This document shows, piece by piece, positions 1 to 10,500 of a DNA stretch of 64,000 bases. Source of the DNA: Aporrectodea caliginosa (Eukaryota; Annelida; Clitellata; Crassiclitellata; Lumbricidae). Below the pieces are notes generated by a model. It ran no database searches. It was not told where the DNA came from and saw nothing but the letters and a program-made list of their open reading frames with translations. The stretch lies in assembly GCA_020284085.1 (NCBI GenBank), contig JACEVL010000522.1, positions 1-64,000 on the forward strand, written 5' to 3'. Both the position numbers and the translations under genes were made by a program. Numbering within the stretch: position 1 is the stretch's first letter; each line of letters begins with the position of its first letter.

Positions 1-454
1 AATGTCTGGAGTATATAATTAACAGCAGCTTAATCATTAATGGTTTAATCGTAGGTCTATAGTATTAAAATGTTAAACTAAATTACATTTTTGCAGAAAC
101 TGTATCAAAGAATACGTAGAACAAATACAGCGTTTACGCCCACGTATTAGATATTACAAATTACAATATAATCATAGGCTTACATATTAGACCAGCGATG
201 CACTTAGTAACTTAGTTAGTGCTAACTATAATAATTACTGTCATTACTATTACTATTATAATGGATAATTAGTCTAAGCAATTCTACTAACTAATTAATC
301 CAATTGTGCGCAGTACGTGAGGTCGTTCGTTTCGTCGCTATTTTAATTCTGGTTTCTGGCAACGCGCAAGACAAAATGATGATAATGACGATACTATTAT
401 TATCGTCTGTAGGTGAGATGCGTTGTATGCTGAAAGTAAGACAAATGCGTATCT
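1..454. other. AT-rich sequence without a recognisable gene
   Basis: No reading frame with family motifs, no splice-bounded coding block and no terminal repeats were seen. Only short AT-rich runs are present. Confidence 0.5.
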
Positions 455-531
455 GGGGCTGGGAGATGGTTGAATGGTAACACGCTAGCATAAAGATCAT
501 AAGGACGCGGGTTCGATACCCGCTAGCCCCA
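455..531 (+). repeat. tRNA-like sequence (tRNA pseudogene or SINE head)
   Basis: The ends pair as an acceptor stem (GGGGCTG at 455-461 with TAGCCCC at 524-530). A perfect T-arm (GCGGG, seven-base loop, CCCGC, 507-523) contains a B-box, GGTTCGATACC. I could not fold a five-pair anticodon stem, so this is not a clean functional tRNA. A SINE head is likely, but no second copy was found in the window. Confidence 0.45.
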
Positions 532-769
532 TAAGGTATGACTCAGTCTTCAGATCCATACGGGCCACTGTAAAATGAGCATTGAGAAGTAGGACAGGTG
601 AGCGCCTTGCAGACTGCCATACGGTTAAATTCGATTTCTGTTACACTTGTAATCATCTGTTACTACTAGTCTATATCATGTAATTTTGCTGCGTACTTGT
701 CAGTTTGAATTAATAAACTAATGTTACTATTTAAAAAATCTAATTGACGGACGCAATTCTGTAATTCTC

Positions 770-1770
770 TTTTCCTCAATCTCGAATTCACCCAAATCAA
801 GCGTCTACAACTCATCCAAAATTCACTCGCGGCCGATCTGTCACCAGGACACACATGCATCACCATTTCACTCTTCCTTAAATCACTCCGCTGGCTGAAA
901 CTCCCTGAGGTCATCCATTTATCCACTTCAAAGTCCTATCGTTAACTACAACTCACAACAATACTCCCTGCCAAAGTACCTTCGCGAACTCTTCACCATC
1001 CAGCCACATCGCTCTACCCGATCATACTCTTACATGTATATCACTCTCTCCCACGTCACTATTAGTCTCTAGTTCTCCAACCGATCCATGCTCCTCACTG
1101 TACCTCAACTCTGGAGTGAATTTCCCCAGAATTGCTCAAATTCTCAGCTCCTCTACCAATGCCGTCATCTTCCTCAGACTCCTCTATCACCTCACAGGCT
1201 TTCCACTCCAAATTGAAGTCTAACCTCCTTAAGAATTCCTACCGTAATCCATCCGCCTTCCAAGCTTTTTCGTCCCCGACGAGACCCTGCTCTGCCTTCT
1301 CTCTCGGATCTCTCTGGCAACTGGACTCGGACCCAGTGGCGTAACGAGGGGGGCAGGGGGGCGGCCGCCCCCGGGCGCAGGACGGGGGGGGCGCAAAATT
1401 AGGTCTGAAAATGTGTTTTTTTAAAAGAAATCAGGTAAAAATAGAAAAATAGTAAAAAAGTAACTTTTTGTAGGTGAGTGTGGGGCGCGCGGGCAAGGGG
1501 GGCGCAAAATTATATTATTTGTTGAAAAACAGAGGGAAAAGCAAAAAAAAAAAGTCATCAGAAATTTTGGCGGAACTGAGAAAAAATTTTCAGGAAATTC
1601 TTGCCCCGGGCGCACGAACCCCTAGTTACGCCACTGCTCGGACCTCCATTGGACATCGATCTCTGGACAACCCCTCTGATACGACGCAGCGCTCCTGAAT
1701 AAGCTGGTGTCCTGCGCTTACACTTAGAGTAGCGCTTTATAAATTTGGAATGCACGATTACGATTCGCTT
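770..1770 (+). pseudogene. L2-like LINE, 3' remnant with ATTACG-type tail
   Basis: Degenerate reading frames encode the C-terminal part of an L2-like reverse transcriptase. The stretch resembling LFTIQPHRSTRSY and the FHSKLKSNLL stretch match the copy at 6640-7135. The 3' tail (about 1690-1765) has the GCGCTCNTGAATAAGCTGGTGNCCTGCGCTT...GCGCTTTATAAATTT form ending in ACGATTACGATT repeats, shared with other tails in this window. Frameshifts and a hAT MITE insertion show it is dead. Confidence 0.65.
1334..1636. mobile_element. hAT-type MITE, 303 bp, with 8-bp target duplication
   Basis: Terminal inverted repeats CAGTGGCGTAACGAGGGG (left) and the reverse complement of CCCCTAGTTACGCCACTG (right) match at 17 of 18 bases. 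The 8-bp direct repeat CTCGGACC lies at 1326-1333 and 1637-1644. An 8-bp duplication and CAGTGGCG-type ends are characteristic of the hAT superfamily. It has no transposase and sits inside the L2 remnant, so it is younger than that copy. Confidence 0.9.
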
Positions 1771-2309
1771 CCATAATTTAGGGTTGACGGTTTTGTGAAT
1801 TAAGTGTATTCTTCAGGTACTATCCACAGAAGGTGGTGGGGTCAGTTTACTTAATTTGAAATACTGAACAACGTGCATGTATGTCTGTGCACTTAATTTA
1901 AGTCAGTCTAAATTAATTTTGTCTGAATTGAAGCTTAAGACGCTTAACTGGACTAACAGTCTTTCAAATCGGATGCGTTTCTTATTGGAATACAGGCGAC
2001 TGTGGTCAGATGAAAGTCACTTCTGAATAATTGGGGGTATTAATCAGTTATTCATATTTCTGAGCACTACTAGGCAAAAAATAAGCCTATTTCAGTTCAT
2101 ACGGCTGGGTACACCACAGCAACAGAACATCGATGAGCAGCCGCGGGCGCCGCCAGCAACACTGTTGAGGCGGCTGCTCAGTTATTCATATATTCGTTAT
2201 CCCTATATTATTGAGCTCATTGCTGCCATACCACAGCCATTTACAAGAAAGAAGAAATGTCTTAGAAAAATATTTAAAAAAATCAAATAAACAAACAAGT
2301 AAAAAATTG
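1771..2309. other. Non-coding stretch with one short hairpin
   Basis: No gene seen. An 11-bp inverted repeat, TGAGCAGCCGC at 2134-2144 and GCGGCTGCTCA at 2170-2180, could form a stem with a 25-base loop. Confidence 0.4.
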
Positions 2310-2960
2310 ATCGGTCATAGTCAGAAAGTGGGGGCCATGGTTGAGTGTCTGTACAGTACTCGGGAAATGTAATTTCTCTCGTCCTTTCTCGGGAGTTCGA
2401 AGCTGTGAGGGCGAGGACGCAGACTATACGGCCTATGGGCCCTTGGTGGGAACTGGGCGAGCAGGACGTGCGAGTCCAGTCGCATCACAGCTCGCAGCAG
2501 CCGGCCCTCGATGTCGCATACGAGCACCTCAACACTCATGATGTCGGGCAGTAGAAATCCCAAACGCTGCATCTTATTATGAAATCTCTCGAGCCTTGGC
2601 CGGTCCTCAGCTGTTGTTAGACCCAACCAGGCCGGGGCGGCGTAGAGGAGGCGCGCAGTAGTTGTAGCTCTGGAGAGCGGCTGATTGCAGTCCATGAGCT
2701 CTCAGTACGCTCAAGGCGTAAATGGAGGAAGAGCAGGAACCCAGGATACGACTGACATGCGAAGAAGCTCGTACGTCACTGCTGGTGGTTACTCCAAGCA
2801 CCACCATGGAGTCAACCCTCTCCAGACCTGGGAGTGGCGGAGGGAGGGTAGCCCCCTTTGACCGTCGGATGAACACAATCTCCCGAGATTTAGTTGCATT
2901 GAGCTTTAGGTGGTTCTGAGTGGCCCAGGTCGGCCTCAATTGCATCGAGCTTCGTCGTCG
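2310..2960 (-). pseudogene. Non-LTR reverse transcriptase C-terminal fragment (family A)
   Basis: Two frames (2945-2607 and 2695-2321) together give the post-palm and C-terminal part of a non-LTR reverse transcriptase: NHLKLNATKSREIVF, a VLGVTTSSD stretch, ATTTARLLYAAPAW, and the C-terminal block SLRPRPHSFELPRKDERNYI. The copies at 29700-30620 and 43195-45650 have the same order and motifs. It is 5' truncated and frameshifted. The exact clade is not assigned; it is not the L2-like type seen elsewhere. Confidence 0.7.
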
Positions 2961-2981
2961 AGTTGATCAGTCTACTAGCTG

Positions 2982-3056
2982 CATGGCAACCGATTGGATA
3001 GAGCGCTCGGCCTGTAAGGCGGAGAGTGCGAGTTCGAGGCTTCGAGCCTCCCTGGT
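2982..3056 (+). repeat. tRNA-like sequence (possible SINE head, Tyr-like loop)
   Basis: TTGGATAGAGCGCTCGG resembles an A-box region and GAGTTCGAGGC a B-box. Between them CTGTAAG could be an anticodon loop reading GTA, but the surrounding stem pairs at only four of five positions and the acceptor stem is poor. Best read as a degenerate tRNA-derived repeat, not a tRNA gene. Confidence 0.35.
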
Positions 3057-3410
3057 TCGCTTAATGCGTAGAAATTTTGAGCACGTACATGTACTTCACT
3101 CACAATTGCTCAGCGCCATCGATGTCGCTTGGTCGAGTGCATGCAGTTATGAACTTTGGAAGGAGAGCAATAGCAAATACAGTTGTATTATATTATCGGA
3201 TTTTACCAAATGTTTTGATATCTTGGACCCTAAACCACTTTTTTTCATTTTCAACGTGGAACGTTTCTTTTCTTTCTTCTTGCCTTCTTGATGTTTACAG
3301 TTGTCATTCTTGTGGTTCAGACAACCAAGAAACCTCCCAGGACAAAGCCCAGAAACTGTCAGAGTTAAACTTCGAGTTTTTTTCCAAGCGCGGAAAGTAA
3401 ATAGTTAGTG
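3057..3410. other. Sequence without a recognisable gene
   Basis: Open frames here lack family motifs. The stretch ends where the putative LTR begins. Confidence 0.4.
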
Positions 3411-3871
3411 TGTTAGGGATAGGCCCTATATAAATGGACTGGTGTTAGGTGGTAGAGCCTAGCACGTGCGTGGAACATAGGATGGGCTTCCCGCGTCAAC
3501 TAGTGGTGCCTATATAAGCTGGTGGTAGGAGTCGTTGGTTAGGCCAGCTGTGGTTCTCGTTATGGTGTTGCTGACCCTCGTTGGGTATTCTTCTTTCGAC
3601 CACCGTTTGGTCCTTAGTGCTTGTTGAAGCACCGTTTTCTGATGTTCGTTGGTGGTGTGCACTTCGTCGTCTTCTAGACTGACAGTTCTGGGTTCTACAC
3701 GGTGTCGGCATTAGAGGTCTTCGTTAGACCTGCTGACGTGGTTTTGGTGGTGTTTGGAGAGTCGTACTGCGTTGCTGCCGTCAGGTATCATTGTGCTTGT
3801 AAATATGCGTTGTATATAGTTTTACATTAAATGTTATAATTGAATCGGGGCATTTTCATTTACTTTAGACA
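3411..3871 (+). mobile_element. Putative solo 5' LTR of a gypsy-type retrotransposon
   Basis: The block begins TGTTAGGGAT and ends TTTAGACA (TG...CA). It carries two TATA-like boxes (CCTATATAAATGG, CCTATATAAGC), and a TGGGGGCCCGGGTCCGG stretch resembling a primer-binding site follows within 20 bases. The next coding sequence is a gypsy RNase H remnant. No second LTR was found, so ends are inferred from motifs rather than from an LTR pair. Confidence 0.5.
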
Positions 3872-4181
3872 GCGTCGCCACATATGGGGGCCCGGGTCCG
3901 GTCTTTTGTCCGTTCGTTCGTCCGTTTGTTTGTTCGTATATTTTGGTTGGTATGTTAGGCCGACATAGTTTGTTCGTCCGTTCGATTTTTTCGTCCGTCT
4001 CGTTTTGTTGGTAGTTTTGTTGGTAGTAGAAGCAACATGTATGGTCGTCAACAGGATGGCTAACTCAAACCAAAAGTTGTTGCGCTGGAGTCTGGAGTTG
4101 CAGCAATACACTTTGGACGTATGTCATTTGCCGGGACGCGAGAACTTGTTGCCGGACATTTTGAGTCGTCCGTCAATGTAG
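3872..4181 (+). pseudogene. gypsy-type internal remnant ending in RNase H C-terminus
   Basis: From about 4038 a frame reads a typical gypsy RNase H end: NQKLLRWSLELQQYTLDV, CHLPGRENLLPDILSR, then a stop at 4179-4181. The pairing of a W-x-LxLQxY stretch with PGRxNxxxDxLSR is diagnostic for the Ty3/gypsy RNase H/connection region. Gag, protease, most of RT and integrase are missing, so the element is heavily deleted. Confidence 0.7.
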
Positions 4182-5019
4182 TGGGAATTCTACTGTTGGT
4201 TTGGCGTTGTCAAGTTGTTCCAGAACTTTGTTGCAGAACTTTGTTGCAGAACTTTGTTCCAGAACTTTGAAAGTTTTCTGTTGGTTTTGGTGGCCTGTTG
4301 CCATGGACGGTAGGCCTATAGTTTATGTCGTAAAGTATGAATATTGGTAATAATGGATTCTCATGCAAAAGAGCTGTATGAATGTTGAACAATCGGAATA
4401 TGTATCATAATTTAATCGAACAATATGATCGATATAAACATTAAGGAATCTAGCGATTTGAATATGTTGTAGGCTTGATTCATTAAATATTGTGAACATT
4501 CTGTAGGATTGTTTTAGCGTAATAATTGTAAACGTTCTGTTCGTGGGTTGCCTCAACTTTGGGTGAGGGGATATGTTAACCTATGTTAACCTATGTTAAC
4601 CTATACTTTATGTAAACTCATCTTTCAAACGTTTCATCCAGGATACTTGATGAATAGATTTAGGAAAAAGTGTTAAGTTCACCAGGCCTAAAATATAGTG
4701 ATCCTAGGCTATAAGCTATAATTGTTTCTATGAAGTTGAACTTTATAACGAATACAGTAAGTGCAATCACGTGCATAAAAGACAATGAGAATGCAATGGC
4801 TTGTCTGTTTTAATTTTTCAGAATCGACTAAGATAAGGCAGCAAAATTAAAAAAGTTCGATGATTTCATTAATAACTATTTCGCGTATTTAATATTCATG
4901 TTTAATTCTTAATGTTACATTTATGTAATGTATGTTTACAATCTCCAGTAGATGGACATTTACTTCGCGCAATTACCTCGCAATGTTTCATTTGTGAAGT
5001 CTTCTTCAAGTGTATAAGA
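4182..5019. other. Non-coding; short 10-bp tandem repeat
   Basis: No gene seen. Three copies of the decamer ATGTTAACCT lie at 4573-4604. The stretch ends at the polyadenylation signal of the SOD-like gene. Confidence 0.5.
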
Positions 5020-5025
5020 TTTATT
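5020..5025 (-). promoter_or_regulatory. Polyadenylation signal AATAAA of the SOD-like gene
   Basis: AATAAA on the minus strand lies 44 bases downstream of the TAG stop at 5069-5071. This spacing supports the C-terminal frame as the true end of the gene. Confidence 0.7.
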
Positions 5026-5068
5026 CACTATATTGAAGAACAGGGCACAGTGTGACTGGTAGGGATTG

Positions 5069-5877
5069 CTATTGCTGAAATCCGATGACACCCCAAGCCA
5101 CAATGGCACCTGGCTTCTTGTAGGAGGCGTCATCATCGATGATAGGGCAATTTGTCATAGACCTTAGCTTTCCCTTTATCGTAGCCATCGCCATGAGACG
5201 ATCTGTGGTAGGGCAATTTGTCATAGACCTCGCCGTAAGCTTTCCCTTTATCGTAGCCATCGCCATGAGACGATCTGTGGTAGGGCAATTTGTCATAGAC
5301 CTCGCCGTAAGCTTTCCCTTTATCGTAGCCTTTGCCGTAAGATGCATATTTGCTTTTGTCGTAGCCTTTGCCGTAAGATGAAAAGTAGTCTTTGACGAAG
5401 CTTTTTCCGTAGCCTTTGCCGTAATATACAGAGTTGCTTTTGTCGTAGTCTTTGCCGTCAGATGAATCGTAGCTGTTGTAGTCTTTGTTGTCAGATGAAT
5501 CGTAGCTGTTGTAGTCTTTGCTGCCATATGAATCGTAGCTGTTGTAGTCTTTGCTGCCATATGAATCGTAGCTGTTGTAGTCTTTGCTGTCAGATGAATC
5601 GTAGCTGTTGTAGTCTTTGCCGCCATATGAATCGTAGCTGTTGTAGTCTTTGCTGCCATATGAATCGTAGCTGTTGTAGTCTTTGCTGTCAGATGAATCG
5701 TAGCTGTTGTAGTCTTTGCTGTCAGATGAATCGTAGCCTGTTGTAGTCTTTGCCGCCATATGAATCGTAGCTGTTGTAGTCTTTGCCGTCAGATGAATCG
5801 TAGCCTTTGCCGTAGCCTTTGCCGTAAGATGCATAGTTGCTGTTGTCGTTGCCGTAGGATGAATCGTAGCTTTGAAG
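5069..5877 (-). CDS. SOD-like gene exon 6 (Tyr-rich repeats, last SOD strand), frameshifted
   Basis: Acceptor TTATTTTAAG, phase 0. It opens LQSYDSSYGNDNSNYASY. About ten 11-residue units of the KDYNSYDSSDS / KDYNSYDSYGG type follow, then GKGY-rich units, then a 24-residue unit (DKGKAYGEVYDKLPYHR core) about 2.5 times. The end is DDDASYKKPGAIVAWGVIGF, QQ and a stop, matching the SOD C-terminal strand. A one-base excess (CC at 5737-5738, where sister repeats have one C) and a second near 5135 move the frame twice. All three frames stay open through much of the 33-nt repeats. Confidence 0.8.
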
Positions 5878-7421
5878 CTTAAAATAACACCATTTATAAA
5901 TGAAATTGTTGCCAAATTCGTATTCAAATAAAGTCTATGATCTAGACTCTAGAGCTGTCCAAAAATGCATACGAAGAGTAAAGGCCTCGTAATCGGTCTA
6001 CCAATAATCACAAGTTTGTACGGTAGTGCAAATCTTACTGCAATTAGATCTAATGTCACTGAACATTTAATAGTGCCCTCTAAGAACAAGTCGAAAGCGC
6101 TGCCCGACAGTCCAAGTCATTCATGTTAGTGTTTATTAACAACAAGTCAACAACACATGTTTGTGAGCTCGCTGGTACCCTATCCGGCTGCCGCCAATTT
6201 AGTTCCACAGAAATGCGTGTCTTTGTGAGAATAAGCCTATATTAAGTCACTTGTTCGCGAAGATATCGTGTATTCGGAGATATGTTACTTCCTAGCCCAT
6301 TTCGTAGTGCTATAGAGTTAGATGAGTATATTTTTGTATTACGTATTTACACGCCAAGGCGCTACGCCTCGCTCTCAGAAACAGGCGCGTACGATGACTT
6401 ACAAATTACATACTAAGGATAAAATACTTACCACGATAGCTCTGCCAGCTATGGGATATGGTCCTATGAGTCTTGCAGTTCTATCTAAAATGGTGAAATT
6501 TGCAACTCCAGATTGGTCCACGTCGATATATCCCAGGTCACCAATAAACCTGAATCAAGTTTAAAATCGACAGCCTCAGTTTAGACCAAAATTATTCAGG
6601 TAAGCTAAGTAAACTAATATTTCGGTTACTTTAATCGTAATCGTAATCGTAAACTCGGAACTTCTACAGCGCCCACAGAAGCGAAGTCGCGGGAACCAGC
6701 TTTTTCACAGGCGCTCAATCAAAACAAAATCGATAGGCAGAGGTCAAAATCCAGATAGTCAGGCGGCTAAGGTGGATGGTGTTTGGTGTTCAGACGGCGA
6801 GGTAGGCAGGGAGTGTTGAATTCAGGATAGGATTTGTCAAAAGCAGTGTTTTCAGTTTCGAGTGAAAGACCTGTGGAGAGATAGCGAGAGGTGGAGTTTT
6901 GGTGACTTCGTAGGATGGGTCAGATATTTGTCGTAGTGCTGGCGGAAGTTTGTTCCAAAGAGGTGGAACAGCTATGGCTATGGAGCGATTTGAAAATTTT
7001 AGTGATGAGGTGACGGAAGGGCGGAGCAGTGTTAGGGTGGAGAAGGAGCGGGTTGGACGAAGTGGCTGGATCGTGAACAACTGACGGAGATAGGAGGGCT
7101 GGGAGGTTTGAAGTGTGTTGTAGGTGAGTGAGATGACTAGTCTTTATATTCTATTAAGCCTCTCTGATTGGCACCATGTTGTTTCTAATGACTGTGAAGA
7201 CAATGAAAAATGCAGACGCCGTAAGAGCTCGCCAAGACTGACCTGGAGGCCCTTGCCCAGGAGTTTTCCTTCTCATGCTCTGTCCGGGACCTTGGTGTAA
7301 CTTTGGACCAAGAACTAACCTTCACGCTGCATATCAACCTACTATGCCGCGATTACCAGCTGCGTCAGCTTAGATTGGTCTTTCGTTCTTTAACCTCTAA
7401 TAATATTAATATTAATAATCC

Positions 7422-7519
<98 letters not shown>

Positions 7520-10500
7520 GACAATTTGTATAGCTGCCGTATCGAGCATGAGGCCGTTAAAGGGCGCTGTACATGAGTTCAAAGTTAATGGCAGTCATAT
7601 GATTGTTAAAAAGATAAGTCTTGAGCTGGGCTTTAAATGTCTCCAGAGATGGCGCGTTCTTCACATGGTTAGGAAGACTGTTCCATGAAGTTGGGCCTGA
7701 AACAGAGAAGGAACAGTCACCAAACCTCGTAGAAGATCGTGGTACTTGCAAAAGATTTTTTGAGGATGATCGTAGCCGGTTGTCTGCTACCTTAGTGCAG
7801 AAGTCTGAGATGTAGTCTGGCATCATATTATTCCTTGCTTTGTAGGTTATTAGACAAAGCTTGTACGTAATCTGCAGCCAGTGCAAGTTATCGCGCAGTA
7901 GATCGGTGACATGATCAGATGGTGTCCGGCCATATATAAGACGTGCAGCAGAGTTGAGCACCGACTGTATCCGCTCTAGCTGACAAGTCGGCAGACCCGC
8001 CAGTATGCTGTTGCAGTAGTCAACCCTGGAGACAATGAAGCTGTTGACCAATATGACGGCGGTTGAGGTTGGAATGAATCTGCGGATGGTTTTAATTCGA
8101 CGCAGTTGGTAGAAGCAACCTCGAACAAGTTGACTCACATGGGCCGTCATGGTCATACAGTTGTCAAAGTGGACTCCAAGGTTGCGGATGGTGTCAGCTG
8201 GGTGAACTTCTGCATCACCAAGGGCGAAGGTCCTGCCGTCGAGTAGATGGCGACGCCTGAGGGTGGTGCAACCATAAAAACTCAGTTTTTGCTGGATTGA
8301 GTTTGAGCCGGTTGGATGTCATCCACTCTGATATGCTCTCGATACACAGCAGTACTCTCTGTTTCAGCTCGGCGGTTTGTGATGGTTCGCAGAAGAAGTA
8401 AAGCTGTGTATCGTCCGCATAGCAGTGGTGGAGAAGGCCATGAACTTCTATGATTCTCTCGACATCGGCCGTATATAGCACAAAGAGAAGAGGACCGAGC
8501 ACTGATCCCTGTGGAACACCACAGGTGACCAGCCTAGGTGGCGTCTCCTCCCCTGCCATATGGACGGATTGTGTGCGCCCTTTAATGTAGGATTCAAGCC
8601 AACTGAGCGCTCTGTCCTTGATTCCAAACGAGCGCGACAGTCGCTGTATCAAGATGTCGTGGTCTACTGTGTCGAATGCAGCTGACATATCAAGTAGTGA
8701 CAGGAGCGCCAGTTGGCCTGAATCTATGGCGTTGACAACATCCGAGAACACTTTAAGGAGCGCAGTCTCGGTGGAATGGCCACGCCTGTAGGCAGATTGA
8801 AACCGAGGCAGAAGGCGAGATTCAGACAGGTACTCAGTCAGCTAATGGTTGGCAATACGCTCAAGTACTTTTGAAATGAACGTTAGATTTGAGACCGGTC
8901 TGAAGTTCGCGGGTGAAGATTCCTCGGTTCCCGCTTTCTTAAGGAGTGGCTTGACAATTTGCGTGCTTCCATCTAATGCTGCCTTAACGCTTATCCACTC
9001 TTTTGTTGTTTTCCCACCTCGATTATTGCAGCGCCCTCCATGTGGGTCTTCCGGCGGCTCGGGTTGGGTGTTTGGATCGAGTCATGCGCGCGGCGGCACG
9101 CCTCATTGGCCGCATTCCAAGATTCGGCCATGTTACTGATTGCATGCGGGATGTCATGCACTGTCACCCATTTCCGCAGCGGATCACTTACCGGATCTCT
9201 GCCTTGTTTTGGCGCTGCCTCGCGGGTGTGGTCCCTGTTTACTTACAGATCTCTGCTGCTCCACCCTGATTGTCTGCCGTGGCTCTCTCCGCTCCTCTAA
9301 GCAGGCTAAGCTTTTTGTTACCCGGTCGCGGACATCTATTATGCAGCGCCATGCCTTTTCTGTAGCGGCCCTGCAATCTGGAATGAGCTCCCTGTGGATA
9401 GAGCCTAATGCATAGAGCCCTTGCGGCCACGTTCTTCTCTAACTTTAGCAGGGGTTGGGTCGGGAGCACTCCTGAGTGGATAGTCTTGAAGGGGCGCTAT
9501 ATAAATCTCTGAAATGAATGAATTAATGAACTTATATAGCTCTCCTTCAAGAAACCTACTCAGGAGCGCTCCCAGCCACAGATAAAGAAGAAAGACTTGA
9601 GTGATTTATAAAACCCAGTTTGATTGGTCAGGGATAACAAGCGCTGCTCCGACGGGAGGTCATTCCAGATGGAGGGGCTTGCAACCGAGAAAGCTCGGCG
9701 TTGCCTAGCAGCCAAGCGAGCCCGTGGAACTAGTAGTTCCCTCCTCGTCGCGGAGCGAAGCACCCGACGCACTACAAAGTCAGACACTGGGCGGCAGAGA
9801 TCACTCAGGTAAGATGCAGCACAGCCAACGATGCAACGTTAAACCAAAGCAGTAATCCTATAATTATGATAAATACGATGAGATCACTCGTGGTCCGGTA
9901 CCGGGAAACGGATTGCAGTTTTAGTAGCCTATATAGCATTGATGTAGACTGAACCAAGAAAAATAGGCCGAGTGCGAATGAGTTGCACGAAAAGTTTGCC
10001 AAGAAAATTTTACTGGTGTGTTGGAGAAGACTTCTTGTTGTCCCGATTATGCATAAATAGCCTATATACAATTCCGGTCTTTCAAGTATAATAAAAGATA
10101 ATTAATTCATGTTCAAAACAATTCTAGGATATTAGGATAAATTTAGACCACGTCAGTGAACATCATACTCACTTCTTCGTGTCATCTGAGTCGATCGGGA
10201 CGTACTTGTTAGGGTTGTAGTTACAGCCGAAACTGGAAGGAGCTAAAGATTAAGAAACGCTAGAGTAAGAAAAGCTATGCATTCCAAGAGAACATTGTTT
10301 AATGAGACTTTGGCAAAATAGGCAAGAGAATTGCAGAAAACACTTAAGCTTAAAGGAGAATTAAATGCCAATTAGTTCCTAGTCATGCAGATAAAATCTT
10401 TAATAGCATTGAACAATAGCTATATCTTTCCACTTGCTTAAAATGAATACTTTAGTGAGGCTTCAGAAAGGCACTTTTAATTGTCGGATTGCAATTTCGT

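Larger units (their letters stand above)
6550..10172 (-). other. Intron 4 of the SOD-like gene, filled with LINE fragments
   Basis: The 3.6-kb intron holds five L2-like pieces in both orientations and an (AAT)n tract, listed separately. Intron 5 (5878-6431) is plain. Confidence 0.7.

Noticed and set aside
455..531. Functional tRNA gene
   Set aside because: Good acceptor and T-arm but no foldable anticodon stem or D-stem; kept only as a tRNA-like repeat.
5462..5746. Plus-strand MNRSCCSLCC repeat frame
   Set aside because: Shadow of the minus-strand KDYNSYDS repeat in exon 6, which is supported by splice phases and a polyadenylation signal.
5869..5877. Alternative exon 6 acceptor after CTTCAAAG (start at 5869)
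   Set aside because: It would need phase 2, but exon 5 ends in phase 0. The acceptor TTTTAAG at 5878 keeps the Tyr-rich frame.
7303..7533. Frames of poly-Ile, poly-Leu, poly-Tyr or poly-Asn (also at 41091-41702 and 62826-63192)
   Set aside because: Translations of (AAT)n/(ATT)n microsatellites.
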